From an uncultured bacterium (GTDB taxonomy: Bacteria; Patescibacteriota; Patescibacteriia; Patescibacteriales; UBA12465), in the NCBI GenBank assembly GCA_903904095.1, contig CAIVBF010000075.1, positions 1 through 12,161 of the forward strand: DNA of 12,161 bases, written 5' to 3'. The notes under the pieces are model-generated. The model was not told the origin of the DNA and searched no databases. It saw only the letters and a program-made list of their open reading frames with translations. Shown piece after piece: positions 7,960 to 12,161 of this stretch (position 1 is the first letter of the stretch; every line of letters starts with the position of its first letter). A program made the position numbers and the translations under genes.

Positions 7960-7987
7960 TTTACAAAAAACCAGTGTTTGCTATACT
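7960..7987 (+). promoter_or_regulatory. Extended -10 promoter of the thrS leader
   Basis: TTTACA (7960-7965) and TATACT (7982-7987) are separated by 16 nt. The -10 is preceded by TGC (7979-7981), an extended -10 element. Transcription would begin near 7994, just ahead of the first T-box hairpins, which supports the proposed leader boundaries. The gap from the comFC stop to this promoter shows no terminator. Confidence 0.65.
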
Positions 7988-7993
7988 TCTAGT

Positions 7994-8174
7994 AAGACTG
8001 ATTGTCAAACCTACCAAGTTTGATTAAACATCTAATTGTTTAAGAGAAATCCCAAGGTCTATAAAAAGCGCTTTTAAGAAATATATCTTAAAAGAAGCCG
8101 GGTGGAACCGCGAGACAAAAGTCCCGTCCCGGTAAAAGCAGTTTTGGCTGTTTTTACCAGGAGGGGATTTTTTT
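7994..8174 (+). promoter_or_regulatory. T-box riboswitch (threonine) controlling thrS
   Basis: The leader senses uncharged tRNA and switches between readthrough and termination. Seen in order: a hairpin 8005-8010/8018-8023 (6 bp) with the 7-nt loop CTACCAA containing the Thr codon ACC at 8013-8015; a hairpin 8024-8030/8037-8043 (7 bp); a possible closing helix AGACT (7995-7999) with GGTCT (8056-8060); Stem III 8071-8079/8086-8094 (9 perfect bp); and the T-box core GGGTGGAACCGCG at 8100-8112. The antiterminator pairs 8098-8102 with 8128-8132, leaves the 7-nt bulge TGGAACC (8103-8109), and continues with 8110-8116 pairing 8121-8127 (one mismatch, one G-U). TGGA in the bulge would pair with a tRNA end UCCA. 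The T-box call is firm. The specifier call is inference: I find no long canonical Stem I, and no other ACN codon sits in an exposed loop. Position just ahead of thrS fits Thr sensing. Confidence 0.92.
8122..8174 (+). terminator. Intrinsic terminator of the thrS T-box (competes with the antiterminator)
   Basis: Bases 8131-8141 pair with 8148-8158 (GGTAAAAGCAG with CTGTTTTTACC, one G-U) around the loop TTTTGG. The stem then continues downward with 8122-8129 against 8160-8167 after one mismatch, with a further G-G mismatch inside. Seven T follow at 8168-8174. The lower stem uses 8122-8130, the same bases that close the antiterminator, so the two structures are mutually exclusive. This indicates control by transcription attenuation rather than by translation start. 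Confidence 0.92.
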
Positions 8175-8224
8175 ATTCTCTATCGTAAAATCGTAAATAA
8201 ATAATTAAAAATAATATAAAACAT

Positions 8225-9997
8225 ATGAAAGAGGAAATTAAAAAAGAAGAAATTAGCATTGAAGTTAAGCGCCATTCCCTGTCGCATATCTTGGCTTATG
8301 CGATTAAAGAATTATATCCGAACGCTAAATTATCAATCGGCCCAGCAATTGAAACCGGTTTCTATTATGATATTGATTTTGGCGAAGTAAAATTAAGCGA
8401 AAAAGAATTAAAAGAAGTTGAAAAGAAAATGGCTTATTTAATTAAGCAGAATCTAAAGTTTGAAAAAAGCGAATTAGAAATAGATGAAGCGATTAAAAAA
8501 GAAAATTCCGAGGGCGAAATTTATAAAACCGAATTAATCACCGACTTAAAAGCTGGTGGCGAAACTGTTGTTTCTTATTATACCGTCGGTAAATTTAAAG
8601 ACCTTTGCCGTGGTCCACACATAACAAATACAAATCAAATTAAACCAGGCAGTTATAAGCTTCATAAATTAGCCGGTGCTTATTGGCGCGGTGATGAAAA
8701 AAATAAAATGCTGACTCGTATTTATGGCTTAGCCTTTAATACCAAAGAGGAATTAGACGAACATCTAAAAATGCTTCTTGAAGCCGAAAAAAGAGACCAC
8801 CGTAAAATAGGTAAAGAGCAAAATCTTTTCGTTTTCTCTGATCTAGTCGGACCGGGGCTACCTTTATATACCGTTAAAGGAGCAATTCTAAGAAGAGAAA
8901 TCGTTAAATATTCAAATGAATTACAAACCGCTATTGGCTATCAAGAAGTCCATACGCCGAATATGAATAAGGCTGAGCTTTTTAAAGTGTCCGGCCATTA
9001 CGAAAAATATAAAGAAGACATGATGCGGGTAGTTTCTAACTATTCGGATGAAGAATATTTTTTAAAACCGATGAATTGCCCGCAACATACTCAGATTTAT
9101 GCTTCTCAAACAAAAAGTTATAGAGATTTACCAGTTCGCTTATCCGATTTTGCTAACCTTTATCGTGATGAAAGACCGGGAGAGCTTAGCGGCCTAACTA
9201 GACTGCGCTGCTTCTGCCAAGATGATGGCCATAGTTTTTGCCGTGAAGATCAAATTAAGGATGAATTTATATCAGTTCTAGGCGCAATTAAAAAAGCGAT
9301 GCTTACCTATCAAATGAATTATAAAATAAGATTGTCCCTTTGGGATCCTAAAAAACCAGAAAAATATCTTGGCGATCCGGCCACTTGGGAAAAATCCCAA
9401 AACTTATTAAAGGAAATATTAACCGAAACTAATATTGAAGTCTTTCCAGCCGAGGGCGAAGCGGCTATTTACGGACCGAAAATGGATCTAATCTCGCGCG
9501 ATTCGCTTGGCAGAGAATGGCAAATCTCAACTATCCAGCTTGATTTCATAATGCCTCAGCGCTTTAAATTAACTTATACCGACTCGGACGGCAAAGAAAA
9601 AACACCGGTCATGATTCATCGCGCTCTTATCGGGTCCCCGGAAAGATTTATGGGAATTATAATTGAACATTACGCCGGCGCCTTCCCGGTCTGGCTTTCT
9701 CCAGTTCAAGTAAAAATAATTTCCGTCTCCGAAGCCCATATCGCCTATTGCCAGAAGCTGGCCGAAGAACTGAAAGAAGCCGGTATAAGAATTGAAATAG
9801 ACGATGCTAACGAAACAGTCGGCAATAAGATACGTAAGGCCGTAAATGAAAAAATCCCTTACATGTTAGTTGTCGGGGACAAGGAAGTTAATTCTCCGCT
9901 TCTAAATGTCCGCGACCGCGGTTCAATTGAAACGAGAGAAATCGCCACAACTGATTTTATTAAAGAAGTAAGTACGAAAATAAAAGAACGCTCTTAG
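8225..9997 (+). CDS. thrS: Threonine-tRNA ligase, TGS-domain-less
   Basis: ThrRS charges tRNA(Thr) with threonine in the cytoplasm. The 590-aa product starts directly in the editing (tSAD) domain: HSLSH at 17-21 and C128/H132 supply the HxxxH and CxxxH residues of that site. The class II catalytic core has zinc ligands C285, H336 and H465, motif 2 in RDERPGELSGLTRLR (314-328), and motif 3 with HRALIGSPERFMGIIIE (465-481). The anticodon-binding domain spans about 488-590. The N-terminal TGS domain (about 60 residues) of Escherichia coli-type enzymes (about 642 aa) is missing. An in-frame TAA at 8198-8200 lies only nine codons upstream, so this is not a start-site error. The ATG has no Shine-Dalgarno site. 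Expression is controlled by the T-box leader ahead of it. The stop is TAG, with no obvious terminator after it. Confidence 0.97.
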   Translation: MKEEIKKEEISIEVKRHSLSHILAYAIKELYPNAKLSIGPAIETGFYYDIDFGEVKLSEKELKEVEKKMAYLIKQNLKFEKSELEIDEAIKKENSEGEIYKTELITDLKAGGETVVSYYTVGKFKDLCRGPHITNTNQIKPGSYKLHKLAGAYWRGDEKNKMLTRIYGLAFNTKEELDEHLKMLLEAEKRDHRKIGKEQNLFVFSDLVGPGLPLYTVKGAILRREIVKYSNELQTAIGYQEVHTPNMNKAELFKVSGHYEKYKEDMMRVVSNYSDEEYFLKPMNCPQHTQIYASQTKSYRDLPVRLSDFANLYRDERPGELSGLTRLRCFCQDDGHSFCREDQIKDEFISVLGAIKKAMLTYQMNYKIRLSLWDPKKPEKYLGDPATWEKSQNLLKEILTETNIEVFPAEGEAAIYGPKMDLISRDSLGREWQISTIQLDFIMPQRFKLTYTDSDGKEKTPVMIHRALIGSPERFMGIIIEHYAGAFPVWLSPVQVKIISVSEAHIAYCQKLAEELKEAGIRIEIDDANETVGNKIRKAVNEKIPYMLVVGDKEVNSPLLNVRDRGSIETREIATTDFIKEVSTKIKERS

Positions 9998-10064
9998 AGG
10001 AGCATGGACGGGCAAAGCTTAATTTGTTATATTATTAATACAATTAATAATTATTAAGTTAAAA

Positions 10065-10433
10065 ATGACAAATAAAAATATGCCTAAAAAGAAAAAGTAT
10101 TTGCCTCTAATAATATTGCTAGTAATTGCGGTGGTCGGTTTTATCTTAATAAATCTAAAGAAAAGCGATGTTCCCGATATGATTCTTTTTTATGGCGATA
10201 CCTGTCCGCACTGTAAAAAAGTATCTGAGTATATTGATAATAATAATGTTAGAGCAAAATTTAAATTTCAAGAACTAGAAGTTTTTAATAATCAAAATAA
10301 TTCTCGGCTAATGGCAAAAAAAGCAGCCGGCTGCGGATTGGATACGAGCCAAGGGCTAGGCGTTCCCTTTTTCTTTGATGGAAAAAATTGCCTGGTCGGC
10401 GATCAAAATATTATAGATTTCTTCCAAAAATAA
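10065..10433 (+). CDS. Membrane-anchored thioredoxin-like protein (CPHC active site)
   Basis: This 122-aa protein has a Lys-rich N-terminus and one membrane helix (about 12-30). A short thioredoxin/glutaredoxin-type domain follows. The redox motif C47-P-H-C50 sits after a beta strand (MILFYGDT), and GVP (99-101) supplies the cis-proline expected in this fold. Extra cysteines occur at C90 and C109. CPHC is the DsbA-type active-site sequence, but the domain is too small for DsbA and looks closer to glutaredoxin. With the positive N-terminus inside, the redox domain would face outward. The start may instead be the ATG at 10080 (MPKKKK). It is 67 nt after thrS, so either readthrough or a weak own promoter is possible. 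It is followed after 1 nt by a CPVC membrane protein, its likely redox partner. Confidence 0.88.
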   Translation: MTNKNMPKKKKYLPLIILLVIAVVGFILINLKKSDVPDMILFYGDTCPHCKKVSEYIDNNNVRAKFKFQELEVFNNQNNSRLMAKKAAGCGLDTSQGLGVPFFFDGKNCLVGDQNIIDFFQK

Positions 10434-10434
10434 A

Positions 10435-10950
10435 ATGAAAAAAAAATTAGCTATAATAAGTGCCGGAGCCTTTAGTCTCCTATTTGCCTTACCGGCGAAA
10501 GCAATCTGCCCGGTCTGTGTTGTGGCGGTTGGTGCCGGCTTGGGATTATCGGAATACCTAGGAATAGACGATTCTATCGCCGGACTATGGATCGGCGGCT
10601 TAACCGTTTCCATGATTATCTGGAATATTAATTGGTTTAATAAAAAAAATTGGTTATTCGGGAACAAAGATTTGCGCGATATCTTATTAACGATTCTATA
10701 CTACGTTTTAATCATCTGGCCCTTAGTGAATAAAGGGATTGTCGGCCAACCCTTAAATAAATTTTGGGGCGTAGATAAATTATTATTAGGTATCAGTATC
10801 GGGTCGGTGTTTTTTGTCACCGCTAACTTAAGCTATAATTATTTAAAGAAAAAAAATAATAACCACGCTTATTTCCCTTTTCAAAAAGTAGTTATGCCGG
10901 TCGGAATATTACTTATCCTTAGTTTCGTTTTTTATTTTTTAACAAAATAA
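10435..10950 (+). CDS. Multi-pass membrane protein with exposed CPVC motif, probable thiol-redox partner
   Basis: The 171-aa product starts with a signal-like segment MKKKLAIISAG...LPAKA (1-23). C25-P-V-C28 follows immediately, and these are the only two cysteines. Hydrophobic helices then lie near 48-67, 82-100, 116-137 and 151-169. A Gly-rich stretch after CPVC (32-38) and an acidic IDD (44-46) lie before the second helix. A CxxC at the outer membrane face, next to a thioredoxin-like gene 1 nt upstream, suggests electron transfer across or at the membrane, in the manner of DsbB/VKOR or CcdA systems. It does not match those families by any motif I can see, so the function is inference. Whether residues 1-23 are cleaved is also open. 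Translation is probably coupled to both neighbours. Confidence 0.85.
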   Translation: MKKKLAIISAGAFSLLFALPAKAICPVCVVAVGAGLGLSEYLGIDDSIAGLWIGGLTVSMIIWNINWFNKKNWLFGNKDLRDILLTILYYVLIIWPLVNKGIVGQPLNKFWGVDKLLLGISIGSVFFVTANLSYNYLKKKNNNHAYFPFQKVVMPVGILLILSFVFYFLTK

Positions 10951-10951
10951 T

Positions 10952-11473
10952 ATGAGCACCAATATCTTAAATTTAGAAGAGATGATTGAAAAAGTGGACC
11001 AAATGAAAAAAGATCATGCCCTGGATTTATCGTCCGATCAAGATCTTAGTATTGCGATTATGAATTTAGTCAGTATTGAAGAACATTTCTTTTTTACCGG
11101 CGCTAAAACCGGCGATCCTAAATACTACGATTTATTATCCGAAGTCCGGGAAATGCGTAAAGATTTATTAAAAAAAATAATTAAAGAATACGAAGGCGAG
11201 GTCTGGTGTATTTCTAAGCATTTACTGGCCGCTTCCTACCGCCTGATGGAAGTCGGGACAAAAGCACAGGGTAATGGAAAGAAAGAAGATGCCGCCGACA
11301 TGTTTAAAAAAGCTTATGAACTATATTCCCTTTTCTGGGGATTAAATATGAAACTGATTAATGTCGGTGAAATAAAAAAGATTGATGAAGACGCGATTGA
11401 TAAAAAACAGAAAGGCATGGGTGGAAAATTAGGCGATTTAGTTAAGAAGGTTATTAATTGCTGCATTGAATAA
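10952..11473 (+). CDS. Conserved-looking soluble helical protein of unknown function
   Basis: This 173-aa protein starts 1 nt after the preceding stop and is the last gene of the three-gene unit. It has no membrane segment or signal and looks almost fully alpha-helical. Notable spots are I42-E-E-H45 followed by FTGAKTGDPKYY (48-59), an acidic/basic helix EVREMRKDLLKKIIKEYEGE (64-83), C86-I-S-K-H90 with HLLAAS, and a tetratricopeptide-like helix pair near 112-131 (AADMFKKAYELYSLFWG). Two adjacent cysteines (C170, C171) lie at the C-terminus. H45, E44, C86 and H90 could form a metal or redox site, but this is only a guess from residue type. I associate this sequence type with uncharacterised CPR proteins, without a family name. 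Its coupling to two thiol-redox genes is the best clue to its role. Confidence 0.85.
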   Translation: MSTNILNLEEMIEKVDQMKKDHALDLSSDQDLSIAIMNLVSIEEHFFFTGAKTGDPKYYDLLSEVREMRKDLLKKIIKEYEGEVWCISKHLLAASYRLMEVGTKAQGNGKKEDAADMFKKAYELYSLFWGLNMKLINVGEIKKIDEDAIDKKQKGMGGKLGDLVKKVINCCIE

Positions 11474-11499
11474 AATTTATATAAAATTTGGATACAAAG

Positions 11500-11529
11500 A
11501 AAGGCGTCTGTTGTAACAAACGCCTTTTT
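11500..11529. terminator. Intrinsic, probably bidirectional terminator between converging genes
   Basis: AAAGGCGT (11500-11507) pairs with ACGCCTTT (11520-11527). After one C/A mismatch, TGT pairs with ACA around the loop TGTA (11512-11515). Five T at 11525-11529 end the plus-strand structure. On the minus strand the hairpin is followed by TTTCTTTG, so it may also stop the converging gene that ends at 11587. It closes the 10065-11473 unit 27 nt after its stop. Confidence 0.88.
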
Positions 11530-11586
11530 CTAAATCTTAACTCCCTTCTTTTGTTTTGATTTTCCTTTTTAATATTTTTTGCCAGT

Positions 11587-12078
11587 TTAATCTAGTCTGG
11601 CTTGAATTAATTTTTCGGTGTTGTCTCCTTCAACGCCTAAATAATAAGTTTCCTTAAAAGGTAAATCATCGCGGAACGCCATGATAATTATTGCTGATTT
11701 TTTGAAACACCAGATAGTGGGAATAAATTCCGTCCCCATTTCAAACATTTCATCGCGCAGCGAAACAATCCGCATACCGTCACGAAATAATTCCTCTAAA
11801 AAATGAGAAAAAATAATTAATTCATGTAAGCCGGCTGGAACAATCTCCAGGCTGGACATGACTTGCTTCACTTCTTTGTGGGTTAAGCCAAAATCAAGCT
11901 TAACCAAAATAACTGAAACATCACTTTCTCCTGTTTTTTGAAGTTTTACCTTCTTCAGGTCTTCGCTAGCTTCTCTTACCAATTTAGGCAGAGCAAGCGT
12001 CTGAGCCGATTGATCATAATTAACAACTAGCTTCTTTCTAATAACAATCTCTACTTTTTCTTTTTTCTCTCCATCCAT
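11587..12078 (-). CDS. Unrecognised 163-aa soluble protein with a strong ribosome binding site
   Basis: I do not recognise this protein. It has a charged N-terminus with short beta-like stretches (VEIVIRKKLVVNY, 9-21), then alternating charged helices and strands. It contains no signal or convincing membrane helix; hydrophobic strands occur near 86-91 (HELIIF) and 127-134 (SAIIIMAF). A single cysteine is at C124 (TIWCFKK). The mix suggests a small alpha/beta cytoplasmic domain. Unlike every other gene here it has a textbook Shine-Dalgarno site, which makes the ATG at 12078 secure. It is transcribed towards the 10065-11473 unit and shares the terminator at 11500-11529. It is a single gene as far as the window shows. 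Confidence 0.85.
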   Translation of the reverse strand: MDGEKKEKVEIVIRKKLVVNYDQSAQTLALPKLVREASEDLKKVKLQKTGESDVSVILVKLDFGLTHKEVKQVMSSLEIVPAGLHELIIFSHFLEELFRDGMRIVSLRDEMFEMGTEFIPTIWCFKKSAIIIMAFRDDLPFKETYYLGVEGDNTEKLIQARLD

Positions 12079-12085
12079 TTTTTTT

Positions 12086-12093
12086 CCTCCTTT
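12086..12093 (-). promoter_or_regulatory. Strong Shine-Dalgarno site of the 163-aa protein
   Basis: On the minus strand AAAGGAGG sits 7 nt before the ATG at 12078, ideal in sequence and spacing. It stands out because the other starts in the window have no such site. A weak promoter may lie upstream (CATAAT at 12110-12105) but lacks a good -35. Confidence 0.85.
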
Positions 12094-12137
12094 GGTTTTT
12101 GGTTATTATGATTTTTTTAAAAAACTATTTCTAATAT

Positions 12138-12154
12138 TAGGCTTTTTTAGCCTA
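12138..12154. repeat. Short perfect hairpin upstream of the 163-aa gene
   Basis: TAGGCT (12138-12143) and AGCCTA (12149-12154) are perfect 6-bp arms around five T. The self-complementary CTAATATTAG (12131-12140) overlaps its edge. No T tract follows the stem on either strand, so it is not a convincing terminator. An operator or the end of a neighbouring structure outside the window is possible. The rest of 12079-12161 shows only AT-rich DNA. Confidence 0.4.
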
Positions 12155-12161
12155 TCTGTCA

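Noticed and set aside
9987..10003. Hairpin GCTC...GAGC as a thrS terminator
   Set aside because: The stem is only about 4-5 bp, it overlaps the end of the coding region, and no T tract follows.
10024..10053. Promoter TTGTTA with a TAATAA/TAATTA -10 ahead of the thioredoxin-like gene
   Set aside because: The spacers are 15 or 18 nt with poor -10 matches in very AT-rich DNA, so it cannot be told from chance.
10004..10057. 17-codon ORF after thrS preceded by AGGAG
   Set aside because: AGGAG lies only 1 nt from the ATG, too close for initiation, and the peptide has no recognisable feature.
10356..10667. 103-aa minus-strand frame across the thioredoxin-like and CPVC genes
   Set aside because: It overlaps two well-supported coupled genes and has no start signal or domain.
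67..12078. Alternative genetic code with TGA as Gly (code 25), suggested by the absence of TGA stops
   Set aside because: All 13 frames are intact under the standard code with no in-frame TGA. The zero count is explained by AT bias and a small sample.
1..12161. CRISPR arrays, tRNA or rRNA genes, insertion sequences, phage attachment sites
   Set aside because: No regular repeat-spacer pattern, no cloverleaf or rRNA core, and no transposase or integrase frame was seen on either strand.

Overview
The window is about 12 kb of AT-rich bacterial DNA holding 13 supported protein genes and one well-formed cis-regulatory RNA. Several things suggest a Patescibacteria / Candidate Phyla Radiation (CPR) organism: an ordered type IV pilus operon (pilM-pilN-pilO-small gene-pilB-pilC) without recognisable pilP or pilQ, short intergenic gaps, near-absence of Shine-Dalgarno sites, a threonyl-tRNA synthetase lacking the TGS domain, and several small membrane or hypothetical proteins of a type I associate with CPR genomes. 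This placement, perhaps near ABY1/Falkowbacteria-like lineages, is an inference from gene content and was not tested by any search. The standard genetic code fits: all frames are intact, with 11 TAA, 2 TAG and no TGA stops.

Region 1 (67-5806, minus strand) is a compact type IV pilus assembly operon read from pilM towards pilC. PilM (cytoplasmic actin-like), PilN and PilO (single-pass alignment proteins), a small single-pass protein in the place where pilP normally sits, PilB (extension ATPase) and PilC (inner-membrane platform) form the inner-membrane pilus motor. No pilin, prepilin peptidase or retraction ATPase is present inside the window.

Region 2 (5807-7925, plus strand) begins with a divergent promoter region. 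A membrane-anchored beta-propeller-like protein is transcribed away from the pilus operon. It is followed by a 76-nt nested inverted repeat with a GC-rich core, then by a ComFC-type phosphoribosyltransferase linked to DNA uptake. A pilus operon beside comFC suggests natural competence as one plausible use of the pilus.

Region 3 (7926-9997, plus strand) is threonyl-tRNA synthetase behind a T-box riboswitch. A promoter, two short hairpins, a 9-bp Stem III, a T-box antiterminator and a competing intrinsic terminator can all be drawn. The first hairpin presents the Thr codon ACC in the middle of a 7-nt loop, so Stem I appears to be drastically shortened.

Region 4 (9998-11529, plus strand) is a tightly packed three-gene unit: a membrane-anchored thioredoxin-like protein (CPHC), a multi-pass membrane protein whose only cysteines form CPVC just after its signal-like segment, and a conserved-looking soluble protein of unknown function. 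It ends in a terminator that probably also serves the converging gene. Region 5 (11587-12161, minus strand) holds one unrecognised 163-aa protein, the only gene here with a textbook Shine-Dalgarno site.
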